Positions 6,985 to 14,278 of a DNA stretch of 44,186 nucleotides are shown here, one piece after another (position 1 is the stretch's first letter; each line of letters opens with the position of its first letter). A program made the position numbers and the translations under genes. The stretch is taken from the NCBI GenBank assembly GCA_948467675.1, contig CAOKFI010000022.1, positions 1 to 44,186 on the forward strand. Reading direction: 5' to 3'. The notes beneath the pieces are model-generated. The model was not told where the DNA came from. It saw only the letters and a program-made list of their open reading frames with translations, and did no database searches. The DNA comes from an uncultured Porphyromonadaceae bacterium (GTDB lineage: Bacteria > Bacteroidota > Bacteroidia > Bacteroidales > Muribaculaceae).

Positions 6985-7087
6985 CAGGATTTTTTTACCT
7001 ACCATATTGGCTGTTTTGTCCTTTTTTTGCGGAATTTGGGCGGTGAAACGCCGACTGGTTGATTATTAATTGATTATATGATTTGAT

Positions 7088-7495
7088 ATGGCACGTTCAA
7101 CGATTTCATGCTGTCACAGCCTTAAAATGATACCGCTGTCTCGCATCATGCGGTTTGCTCGGATTGGGCAGGAAGTGTGGATTAAGCAGCTTCCTGACCG
7201 TGATCCTCTTGGTGAAATACCAGGAACCGTCAAGGTGTCGACGGAGGCCGAGGATGGTATTGTGAAGAAAACGATCACGTTTGAGATGTCGGATGTGTCG
7301 GTAAAAAGGGTGGCGAATATTCATAAATACAAGTTCAGTCACATAGTAGCGACGTATGTCGATGAATCGGGTAATGTCAGGGTTTGTGGTTCTCCGGATT
7401 ATCCGTTAGCGTTTGATTATACTATATCGGAAGGAGTCATTTCAGGCAAGTTGACTGGCGAAGATACCGAAGTTGATGCATTTATAGCCGATTAG
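7088..7495 (+). CDS. Hypothetical virion-associated or late protein
   Basis: The open frame encodes 135 residues. The true start is uncertain: Met at 7088, 7127 or near 7148 (MRFARIGQEVWIKQLPDRDP) are all possible, and none has a clear ribosome binding site. The conserved-looking core is beta-rich (VKVSTEAEDGIVKKTITFEM, then YPLAFDYTISEGVISGKLTG). It sits immediately before the head protease, so a small head or tail protein is likely. No named family is recognised. Confidence 0.5.
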   Translation: MARSTISCCHSLKMIPLSRIMRFARIGQEVWIKQLPDRDPLGEIPGTVKVSTEAEDGIVKKTITFEMSDVSVKRVANIHKYKFSHIVATYVDESGNVRVCGSPDYPLAFDYTISEGVISGKLTGEDTEVDAFIAD

Positions 7496-7519
7496 AGTCC
7501 TTCCGTGCATAATTGAATT

Positions 7520-7547
7520 GTAGCTATTTTGCGATAAAAATAGCTAC
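7520..7547 (+). promoter_or_regulatory. Hairpin abutting the start codon of the head protease
   Basis: An 11-pair stem GTAGCTATTTT/AAAATAGCTAC (7520-7530 with 7537-7547) ends on the base before the ATG at 7548. It is a candidate translation-control element. The tape measure gene has a similar arrangement. Confidence 0.55.
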
Positions 7548-8411
7548 ATGAATAAGCTACAGCGATTTTTCTCCGACAATTGGACTATACAGCGGCATGA
7601 TTTAGAGAGTACCGTGTCGCTTCTGATGCCGAGTATCATACATGGCAATATAGATGCTGCCGTGTCGCAGCTGAATAAAGACAAGTGTATTATCAGAGCA
7701 ACGGCCTCGCCATATATGGCCAAATGGTACGAGCTCGACGAAATATCGCTTCCGGTCGACTCAATAGCGGTGATCACCCTGACCGGAGTTCTGTACTCGT
7801 GGGAATCGGAATGGGTTATCAGAATAGTAGAGGCGGCAGAGTTGAATCCGAATATATGCGGTCTGGTGTTTGTGATCGATGGACCCGGCGGTATGGTTTC
7901 GCACCTCGACATGGCGGCCGCCGCCATTAAGAACTGTACCAAGCCGACCGCGACAGTAGTAACCGGAATCATGGCCTCTGCTCATTTCTGGTTGGGAACT
8001 GCAAGCGACCGCACATTTATAGCCTCGCCGCTCTGCGAAGTCGGCAGTGTGGGTGTTGTGATTACGCACTATAGCTTCAAGGAATATTTCCGTATGAACG
8101 GTATTGATTACCGGGAAATTTATCCAGACACAGCGGATCTTAAAAACAAGGAGATCCGTGCCCTCGTCGATGACAACGATGAATCCCTGTTGAAGGCACG
8201 CGCCGAAAAGATCCATAAGGTATTTGCCGAGACTGTAGCCCGCAATCTCGGTATCGACTACGATCCGGAGCTGCCGCTGTTTCGTGGCGCGATGTTTACT
8301 GGCGATGAAGCAGTGGCCAATGGCTATATAGATCAGTTCGGCGGTCTGGCGGATGCCGTAAAGTGGGTTTTGGCGCAGGCAACGAGCCGGAAGGCAAACG
8401 AATTATATTAA
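7548..8411 (+). CDS. S49 (SppA/ClpP-fold) prohead protease
   Basis: The 287-residue protein has the ClpP/crotonase-type fold of S49 peptidases: a core strand VFVIDGPGGMVS (oxyanion glycines, about residues 104-115), then GIMASAHFW with the probable nucleophile Ser144. Lys199 or Lys201 (ADLKNKEIR) lies 55-57 residues later, close to the Ser-Lys spacing of SppA-type enzymes. Family members in phages mature the head by cutting the scaffold from the major capsid protein. The next gene is a capsid protein with an N-terminal scaffold-like region, which fits that role. A hairpin abuts the start codon. Confidence 0.85.
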   Translation: MNKLQRFFSDNWTIQRHDLESTVSLLMPSIIHGNIDAAVSQLNKDKCIIRATASPYMAKWYELDEISLPVDSIAVITLTGVLYSWESEWVIRIVEAAELNPNICGLVFVIDGPGGMVSHLDMAAAAIKNCTKPTATVVTGIMASAHFWLGTASDRTFIASPLCEVGSVGVVITHYSFKEYFRMNGIDYREIYPDTADLKNKEIRALVDDNDESLLKARAEKIHKVFAETVARNLGIDYDPELPLFRGAMFTGDEAVANGYIDQFGGLADAVKWVLAQATSRKANELY

Positions 8412-8435
8412 TCAAATTATCAACATTTTATCGAC

Positions 8436-10634
8436 ATGAATTTTGCAAATTTTATTCCAGCGATTCTCGGTATTCTCGGTTTGACTGCATTTAAGGAAGT
8501 CGACGGGAAAAAGGAACTGTCTGACGATGAATGCGCAACTCTTAAAGGTTACGGCTTCTCCGATCGGTTTCTGAATGATTTTCAGGCATATCTCAATGCT
8601 CCCGCCACATCTGGCGACAAAAAGGGTAAATCTACCCACCAGGAGGCTGTCGTCGCCGCTGCGCTCGGCCAGGCTGTCGATCAGCTGGCCGCTAAATCGG
8701 CAGAACTGGAAGCTCTCAAACAGCAGGCCGCTTCCGATAAGGCTTCTCATGTTGCTGCCATAGAGGCCAAGGAGGCTGAAATTGCAGCGTTAAATGAAAA
8801 AGTGAGCATACTGTCGGCTCTTCCAGAGCCGGATCTTGGCAAGGGAGCCGGTACAGCCAGTGCTCCGGTGGCGTTCAATCTCGATGATACCCAGCAGCTC
8901 GGCGGACTACCCGGAGAAATGTTCTCGCTGGATCGTCCGTATAACAAACGCGCCCGTGCCGCACTTTTGGCCGCACAGGGTCAGGAACTGGCTGTTGCTG
9001 TCGCCAACTCGGTAGATTACCAGCGTCTGCGCGACGATCTCGGCGCCTTTTACCGTACCCCATGGTCGCAGCGCATCCAGTCGTTCCTGGTAGAACTGCC
9101 CACGATCACCAGACTGTTCCCGACAGAATCGGGCCATCAGGATCTCGATACTCTGGCTAATCTCTGGCTTGGCGAGTTCTCTCAGCCTGACAACTCCCAG
9201 GAGAGCGATTTTGACAAGGTGACAAAAGGCTCATACGAGTTCGGTCACGAGACCCTGCGTATGTACGACGTAATGTTCGCACACAAGTTCAAGAGTCTGA
9301 AAGCGCTTGAAAAGAGCTGGATCGGATATCTGAACCGCGAGGGATCAAATCCTGTAAAACTCTCTTTTATCGAGTATCTACTCGTTGAGACCGCCAAAGC
9401 GCTGCACAACGAGAGGGAACTCCGTTACGTCAACGGTGTTCGCAAGAATCCGGATCCCAATGTGCCTGGTCGTGCGATGGAAGCAGCCGATGGCTTGTAT
9501 GAATATCTGCGCAAACGTGTGGACGGTCACACCGATTTCACACCCGACGGAGGCACAACCGGTCAGACTGTATATCAGATCAAACCGTTTGAACTTCCCC
9601 ACATAACTCCGGGTAATATCGGCGAGGTATTCTATCTCGGTACCGGTATGATCCCATCTGTGTTCCGTGATTCGGGCAGGATTGTGCTGTACATCCCGTC
9701 ATTTATGCTTCCGTGGTATCACAAGTACAACGAGACGCACTATGGCCAGAATACCGACTACAAGGCGAACATCACCTATGTGAAAGAGTACCCGTCGGTA
9801 CGCATAGTTACTATTCCGAACGCCGACAACCATCACCGTATATTCTGGACTATCGATGGCAATATCAAGACATTTGATCATGTTGCCGGCGAGATGCTCC
9901 GCTTCACTCTCGAACAGCAGGATTGGACGATGAAGGTATGGAGCAACTGGAAGGAGAGTATCCAGGCCGAGGCCGTTGGCTACAAGTACACTAATCGTCT
10001 GGATATGGACGGTAGCCGTCAGCTTATATGGTGTAATGACTATGATCGCCCCGATACCTATTTTATCGAGGGTGACAAGGATTCCAATCCGTCAGCGCTT
10101 CTTCACTCCTCGATTGTGACAGTCGCAAACTCGAAGTCGTTCCAGATCACTGACATCAAAGACGCACAGGTGGGTCAGATCGTGACTATCAAGTGCGGTG
10201 CCGATGGCGACGCCGGTGTATCGATCAAGAACGATGGCAAGTTCTCGCTGCTTTCAGCCGACTGGACTCCAAGCAAAGGCGACGTGATCAAACTGATGAA
10301 ACGGGCTGATGACAAGTTCATCGAGATCTCACGCAATTCGGCTGCTTCAGAATCATACCAGTTCCCAGCCGATGAGACCGCTCCCAGTGTGCAGGGTGCT
10401 ACGGTGTTCATCACCGGCGATAACACTCAGTCTACAGCGATCACAGATCTGGCCGATGCTGTAGAGGGCACAGTGTATACCATACATGGCTCCGGCAATA
10501 CAAACGCATCGACGATTGCTTCTGGCGATAAGTTTGTACTGACCAAAGCGATGACCCTGAAAGCCGGAACCTACATTCAGCTGGTGAAGGCTGTGGACGG
10601 CAAATTCTATGAGGTAGCCCGCGGCAGACTCTGA
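8436..10634 (+). CDS. Major capsid protein with scaffold and C-terminal repeats
   Basis: The 732-residue protein has three parts. Residues 1-about 150 are charged and coiled-coil-rich (DQLAAKSAELEALKQQAASD) and probably act as a scaffold removed by the upstream S49 protease. Residues about 150-550 form the likely HK97-type shell domain (for example YRTPWSQRIQSFLVELPT and TLRMYDVMFAHKF). From about residue 555 there are two tandem beta domains of about 65 residues, each with a 'DK.F' strand (LMKRADDKFIEISRN and LVKAVDGKFYEVARG). These look like surface decoration domains. Size and position after a prohead protease make it the capsid protein, though no single motif is diagnostic. Confidence 0.8.
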   Translation: MNFANFIPAILGILGLTAFKEVDGKKELSDDECATLKGYGFSDRFLNDFQAYLNAPATSGDKKGKSTHQEAVVAAALGQAVDQLAAKSAELEALKQQAASDKASHVAAIEAKEAEIAALNEKVSILSALPEPDLGKGAGTASAPVAFNLDDTQQLGGLPGEMFSLDRPYNKRARAALLAAQGQELAVAVANSVDYQRLRDDLGAFYRTPWSQRIQSFLVELPTITRLFPTESGHQDLDTLANLWLGEFSQPDNSQESDFDKVTKGSYEFGHETLRMYDVMFAHKFKSLKALEKSWIGYLNREGSNPVKLSFIEYLLVETAKALHNERELRYVNGVRKNPDPNVPGRAMEAADGLYEYLRKRVDGHTDFTPDGGTTGQTVYQIKPFELPHITPGNIGEVFYLGTGMIPSVFRDSGRIVLYIPSFMLPWYHKYNETHYGQNTDYKANITYVKEYPSVRIVTIPNADNHHRIFWTIDGNIKTFDHVAGEMLRFTLEQQDWTMKVWSNWKESIQAEAVGYKYTNRLDMDGSRQLIWCNDYDRPDTYFIEGDKDSNPSALLHSSIVTVANSKSFQITDIKDAQVGQIVTIKCGADGDAGVSIKNDGKFSLLSADWTPSKGDVIKLMKRADDKFIEISRNSAASESYQFPADETAPSVQGATVFITGDNTQSTAITDLADAVEGTVYTIHGSGNTNASTIASGDKFVLTKAMTLKAGTYIQLVKAVDGKFYEVARGRL

Positions 10635-10637
10635 TAC

Positions 10638-10671
10638 ACGGAGGGCAATTGTATGAGCTTTTGCCCTCCGT
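10638..10671 (+). terminator. Hairpin after the capsid gene
   Basis: An 11-pair stem ACGGAGGGCAA/TTGCCCTCCGT (10638-10648 with 10661-10671) lies after the capsid stop. No clean T run follows, so it may be an mRNA-stabilising or partial-termination hairpin that raises capsid expression relative to downstream genes. Confidence 0.6.
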
Positions 10672-10715
10672 TACCAATCTTTCCCAATGTTTAAATTTTG
10701 TAATAGTATTACGCT

Positions 10716-11525
10716 ATGTATGTAAAAAAATCAGTGCCGAGAGCTTCCGGTAATCCCGGAACAGGTATTAAGCCGCGCGATCTGCTGATGCTGATCGATA
10801 TCGACGATATTGCGTTTATGCCATCGCCCGACGAAAAAGGTGTGGTGATAGCCGATGATATCGTTTTGAAGCCCGGTCGCTATGGCTATTCGATCTACAT
10901 GACACAGGGAACCGTGGAGATCACATCGGCAGCCGAAGGCGATACCGACAAAATCGGTTTTACTCCGTCGGTCAAATTCGAGCATCCCGGCAATGAGCAG
11001 GAAGTGCGTGAGTTCAAGGCTAACAATATCAACCGCAAGTTTATCGTGGTGATCCGTTATTGCTCTGGTAAACCGGCCGATCTGATCGGAACTATCTGCA
11101 ATCCGTGCAAGCTCACACCATCGTACACCGGCAACAATGAAGGCAACACTAATGAGATGACTTTCGAGCAGATATCTAAGGGTGATGATATCTTTATCTA
11201 TAAAGGTACAGTCACCCTCGAAGAACCGGTATCAGTCGTTGAGAGTGGGGCAACGGAGGTTACTGTTGTTGCCGAAGGTCAGTATCAGCTCTCTGCCGGA
11301 GCAGCCACGATAGAAAGCATATCCGGCGGTACTCATGCCGCAGTAGTAACACTGGTGGGAACCTCTGGCGAGACTCCTACTGTAGTCCATACGGCAGGCA
11401 AGATTCTGCTCCGTGGCGGTAAGTCGTTTACGGCATCGGAGGGATCTCAGCTCACACTTCGAGCGTTCGATACCGGCGATGGCGGTATCGTGTGGATCGA
11501 GCAGAGCCGCTACCAGGTGTCTTGA
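10716..11525 (+). CDS. Putative major tail tube / virion structural protein
   Basis: The 269-residue protein has a beta-rich N-terminal domain of about 145 residues (DIVLKPGRYGYSIYMTQGTV, then IGFTPSVKFEHPGNEQEVRE), consistent with a tail tube fold. The C-terminal region (about 185-265) has a beta domain resembling the repeats at the end of the capsid protein (AVVTLVGTSG, then GKILLRGGKSFTASEGSQL). It follows the capsid gene after a hairpin. A tail tube call fits length and position, but a head decoration protein is the main alternative. Confidence 0.55.
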   Translation: MYVKKSVPRASGNPGTGIKPRDLLMLIDIDDIAFMPSPDEKGVVIADDIVLKPGRYGYSIYMTQGTVEITSAAEGDTDKIGFTPSVKFEHPGNEQEVREFKANNINRKFIVVIRYCSGKPADLIGTICNPCKLTPSYTGNNEGNTNEMTFEQISKGDDIFIYKGTVTLEEPVSVVESGATEVTVVAEGQYQLSAGAATIESISGGTHAAVVTLVGTSGETPTVVHTAGKILLRGGKSFTASEGSQLTLRAFDTGDGGIVWIEQSRYQVS

Positions 11526-11544
11526 CATTTTCGATTTGACGATT

Positions 11545-11575
11545 ATCCCTGTGGCATTGGCTGCAGGGATTTTTT
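11545..11575 (+). terminator. Terminator after the putative tail tube gene
   Basis: A seven-pair stem ATCCCTG/CAGGGAT (11545-11551 with 11564-11570) is followed by T-rich sequence. It isolates the HigBA module from the capsid genes. Confidence 0.8.
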
Positions 11576-11606
11576 GTATTATAATGAAACTTTTTGCTCT
11601 GCGTAG

Positions 11607-11638
11607 TTGTATTATATTAAAACCTTTTCGTAGCTTTG
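11607..11638 (+). promoter_or_regulatory. HigBA promoter (near-leaderless)
   Basis: TTG (11607-11609) and TAGCTTTG (11631-11638) form a Bacteroidota promoter with a 21-base spacing. The ATG of higB is only four bases past the -7 box, so the transcript start should fall at or next to the start codon. Confidence 0.65.
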
Positions 11639-11642
11639 TAGT

Positions 11643-11972
11643 ATGGAAAGGAGGATTACGACATACGGAATTTATTTCAAAGAGTTCATGTTGACTCTTG
11701 ATGATAAGACACAATTCAAGATAAATCAAGGTTTGCTGTTACTGGCTACACAGCCAAGATTATCCGCAAAGTTTGTTAAACCTATACGCGACGGTTTGTT
11801 TGAGCTGCGTACCACGTGGAATGGTAATATTTATCGGGTGTTTTTCATTTTTGATAATGGAAATATTGTCGTTCTCTTCAATGGATTTCAGAAGAAAACT
11901 CAAAAAACTCCGAACAGTGAGATTAATAAAGCGTTGAAAATTAAGGCAGAATATTATGGAAACAAGAAATAA
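11643..11972 (+). CDS. higB: HigB/RelE-type toxin (phage Gp49-like)
   Basis: The 109-residue basic protein has the RelE/HigB fold signature: RLSAKFVKPIRDGLFELRTT, then NIYRVFFIFDNGNIVVLFNG and FQKKTQKTP. Family members are ribosome-dependent mRNA endonucleases. The antitoxin gene follows with a 17-base overlap, giving the toxin-first order typical of HigBA. The module has its own promoter and terminator, so it is probably expressed in the lysogen within an otherwise silent late region. Possible roles are prophage stabilisation or exclusion of other phages; none is shown. Confidence 0.88.
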   Translation: MERRITTYGIYFKEFMLTLDDKTQFKINQGLLLLATQPRLSAKFVKPIRDGLFELRTTWNGNIYRVFFIFDNGNIVVLFNGFQKKTQKTPNSEINKALKIKAEYYGNKK

Positions 11973-12261
11973 CATGATTGAGGATTATACCCCGGTTCTG
12001 GAACAGAATTTCGGAAAAGTAGGAAGCCTCGAATGGCAAAAATCCGTCGAAGAGGCTGAGGCTTTTTATGCTGGCCAGATACTAAAGGAATCAAGGAAAG
12101 AGGCAAAAATGACTCAAAGCGAACTCGCCGCTAAACTTAACGTTACCAAGTCTTATATATCAAGGATAGAAAATGGCTTTATAAATCCAAGCGTAACCGT
12201 GTTTTATCGCATTATTGATGCTTTGGGTATGCGTGTGGAGATTGTGAAGCCAATCGGTTGA
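11956..12261 (+). CDS. higA: HigA-type XRE antitoxin
   Basis: The 101-residue protein has a C-terminal helix-turn-helix at about residues 45-98 (MTQSELAAKLNVTKSYISRI, then ENGFINPSVTVFYRIIDALG). The N-terminal arm (SLEWQKSVEEAEAFYAGQIL) is typical of HigA proteins that wrap the toxin and repress the operon. It overlaps the toxin gene and is followed by a strong terminator. The assignment rests on the fold plus the toxin partner. Confidence 0.88.
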   Translation: METRNNMIEDYTPVLEQNFGKVGSLEWQKSVEEAEAFYAGQILKESRKEAKMTQSELAAKLNVTKSYISRIENGFINPSVTVFYRIIDALGMRVEIVKPIG

Positions 12262-12286
12262 CTATCGATATCCCTACCGTATCAAA

Positions 12287-12323
12287 ATCCCCCGAGAATA
12301 GAATCTTTCCGGGGGATCTTTTT
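12287..12323 (+). terminator. HigBA terminator
   Basis: An eight-pair stem ATCCCCCG/CGGGGGAT (12287-12294 with 12310-12317) is followed by CTTTTTG. Confidence 0.88.
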
Positions 12324-12368
12324 GTGTCCTTCCGAGGGTAATTACCGATATCGATATTTGTGATATAA

Positions 12369-13187
12369 ATGCTTTACAGGATGACACAGACAGATAAACA
12401 AAGCATAGTAGAATACTTGAGTGGTCCCCGCTGTTACTCGGATGGGGTGGCACTGTATCAGCGATATGGATTGAATTTGCGTCTGAAACGGCAGTTTGCT
12501 GTGGATGAAACGGCAGCGACTCGTGAGATACTGTTGGATGAACTTCGCAAACTTGCCGGACTTACCGAAGCGGAGTTTGCTCGATTACCGCGCTTGGCTA
12601 AAGTGCCAACGCTTAATGTATCAGCGACGTCGGTTCCGGCATTAATGGCTCCGGATTCTATAGAGTCACAATATCAGGAGGTTTCGGAACCGGTCAGGAA
12701 GATGATCCGTTTTCGGGAAAAATATCCGTTTCTTAATTATCCGGACTGTCCAGACATATTGAAAGTTCTGGTTGCGGATATGTTTACAGCCTATGGGAAC
12801 TATAAGGCCGCGTTTGCTCGGCTTCAGGCTACCGGAGATGCTGACGCCGCCACTGTGGCCTCAGACTGTGAGATGGTAATATCCGAATATCTGAAAAACC
12901 GAGAAATTTGGGAGGAACTGGAGTATTATCGCGATCACGGAACAGTACTCGGCAAGGCAGCCAAGTTTCGTGAGATAGCAGCAGCTGAGGACTTGTCGGC
13001 TATGTCCGATGTCGATCTTATCAGTAAACTCCAGAGCGCACAGACCCAGGAGTCGAAGCAGAAGAAAAAAGTGGCAGAAAGCAATGCCAAGGGAAACGAA
13101 AATGAAAAGGCCGCCGCGTCGCTTGAATATTGGTCGGCTCGCAAGCGAGAATTAAAAGCCGAACTATCCCGTCGAAAAAAAAAGTAA
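12369..13187 (+). CDS. Unknown late protein with -1 frameshift signal at its end
   Basis: The 272-residue protein is helical and charged. The last 70 residues (ESKQKKKVAESNAKGNENEK, then ARKRELKAELSRRKKK) look like a basic coiled coil. I do not recognise the family. The start could be Met1 at 12369 or Met at 12381. The gene ends in nine A (13175-13183) that place the classical slippery heptamer A-AAA-AAG in frame, immediately before UAA. Stem-loops follow. A -1 shift would add 63 residues from the frame ending at 13375. The gene lies just upstream of the terminase genes. Confidence 0.65.
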   Translation: MLYRMTQTDKQSIVEYLSGPRCYSDGVALYQRYGLNLRLKRQFAVDETAATREILLDELRKLAGLTEAEFARLPRLAKVPTLNVSATSVPALMAPDSIESQYQEVSEPVRKMIRFREKYPFLNYPDCPDILKVLVADMFTAYGNYKAAFARLQATGDADAATVASDCEMVISEYLKNREIWEELEYYRDHGTVLGKAAKFREIAAAEDLSAMSDVDLISKLQSAQTQESKQKKKVAESNAKGNENEKAAASLEYWSARKRELKAELSRRKKK

Positions 13188-13250
13188 TAGCTGATATTGA
13201 ATCAGCAGAGCGCTCGAAGTCCTATTTTATGCGGTATCTATCGCGCTCTG
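13178..13250 (+). promoter_or_regulatory. Candidate programmed -1 frameshift site
   Basis: The heptamer A AAA AAG (13178-13184) is in the zero frame and is followed by the UAA stop. After a five-base spacer comes a GCTGAT/ATCAGC stem-loop (13190-13206), then a second eight-pair stem CAGAGCGC/GCGCTCTG (13206-13213 with 13243-13250). A slippery site, spacer and structure are the three parts of known bacterial -1 frameshift signals such as dnaX. Confidence 0.6.
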
Positions 13251-13375
13251 GCTGTCATCCGTGTGATCGATCAGAGGCGGGTCATCAGATATCAATACTG
13301 GATAAACACCTCCATTTGTTGCAAAATAAGATATTGATATATGACGGATGCTCTCAGCTAAATGATATGGTTTAA
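13184..13375 (+). CDS. Frameshift extension or small separate ORF
   Basis: In the -1 frame the sequence continues open for 63 codons (VIADIESAERSKSYFMRYLS, then HQISILDKHLHLLQNKILIY). The only Met start of this frame lies inside the upstream gene at 13130. The encoded sequence is helix-like and plausible as protein. Either it is a C-terminal extension of the 272-residue protein (335 residues in total) made by frameshifting, or it is a remnant or separately started small gene. The region is otherwise without a gene. Confidence 0.45.
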   Translation, partial: VIADIESAERSKSYFMRYLSRSGCHPCDRSEAGHQISILDKHLHLLQNKILIYDGCSQLNDMV

Positions 13376-13422
13376 TGCTATGACAGGCTTGTGGCTAAAG
13401 TTCAACATTATAATTAGTGTGT

Positions 13423-13617
13423 ATGGATGAATCAGTATCATATAGTGATGTAGCATTGGCTCCGTTGGATGTTGTTCTGGCTGATGTGGTGAAGTCGTTG
13501 CAATCGTCGGCTAAAAATGGTAATGTGGCAGCTGTGGCGGCTTTGGTGGACGTCAGGCAGGACATAAGATATACGGTACTGGTTAATAATATGGATGATG
13601 ATGAATTTACCCCGTAA
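13423..13617 (+). CDS. Small hypothetical protein before the terminase
   Basis: The 64-residue acidic, helical protein begins MDESVSYSDVALAPLDVVLA. I chose the ATG at 13423; an in-frame GTG lies six bases earlier. It overlaps the next gene by 23 bases, so the two are probably co-translated. No family is recognised. The position suggests a terminase-associated or packaging accessory protein. Confidence 0.55.
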   Translation: MDESVSYSDVALAPLDVVLADVVKSLQSSAKNGNVAAVAALVDVRQDIRYTVLVNNMDDDEFTP

Positions 13618-14278
13618 ACCTTCCCGGATAGATTTTGAGGCGGTTGATTCCCACCAGATCGAGCGGATTCTGAAGACCGGAGATCTTGGCAGTCTGACAC
13701 CGGCCGAACGCGATTATTTCGATCTGATGGAATTGGTGCGTGGGCTTAATGCCCGCATGATGCTTCCAGGCGGGAATCGTATAGTAACGAAATCCGGAAT
13801 CATCAAGATCCTGAAGTCGGATGCATACGGTCTGTCGGACTGGATGGCTCGCCGGGTATATACTGATGCGCTTAACTTTTTCTATGCAGCAGATGATGTG
13901 CGGCCCAAAGCATGGGCTAATTTTTATGCTGAGCGGTTTGACAAGCTGGCAAATCTTGCTGCATCGATGGGAAAACTGAAAGAAGCCAAGAGCAATCTGG
14001 TGGAAGCCGCAAAACTGCGTGGATGCTATGACGAGCAGAGTGCTGAAATTCCGCAGGAACTTCTCGATGCCGCTCCTGTGGTGCTATATACATCTGATCC
14101 GGAGAGCATGGGAGCTCCGAAGGCGGATCGCAAGGAACTGGAAGCGTTTATCGATTCGATACCGGATATTCCGGAAATAAGTCGTCGCCGTATCAAAGAA
14201 GATGCCGGTATAAAGAAACGTAATTTGCTTGAAAGGATAATATCTGACGTTAAGGAGTTCGGAGATGAAGAAGAATGA
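13595..14278 (+). CDS. Terminase small subunit (putative)
   Basis: The 227-residue helical protein lies immediately upstream of the large terminase with a 14-base overlap. Residues about 30-110 (LTPAERDYFDLMELVRGLNA, then SDAYGLSDWMARRVYTDALN) could be a DNA-binding helix-turn-helix segment. Residues about 110-160 look like an oligomerisation helix (KLANLAASMGKLKEAKSNLV). This layout and its position fit a small terminase that recognises phage DNA for packaging. I see no diagnostic motif, so the call rests on context. Confidence 0.7.
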   Translation: MMMNLPRKPSRIDFEAVDSHQIERILKTGDLGSLTPAERDYFDLMELVRGLNARMMLPGGNRIVTKSGIIKILKSDAYGLSDWMARRVYTDALNFFYAADDVRPKAWANFYAERFDKLANLAASMGKLKEAKSNLVEAAKLRGCYDEQSAEIPQELLDAAPVVLYTSDPESMGAPKADRKELEAFIDSIPDIPEISRRRIKEDAGIKKRNLLERIISDVKEFGDEEE

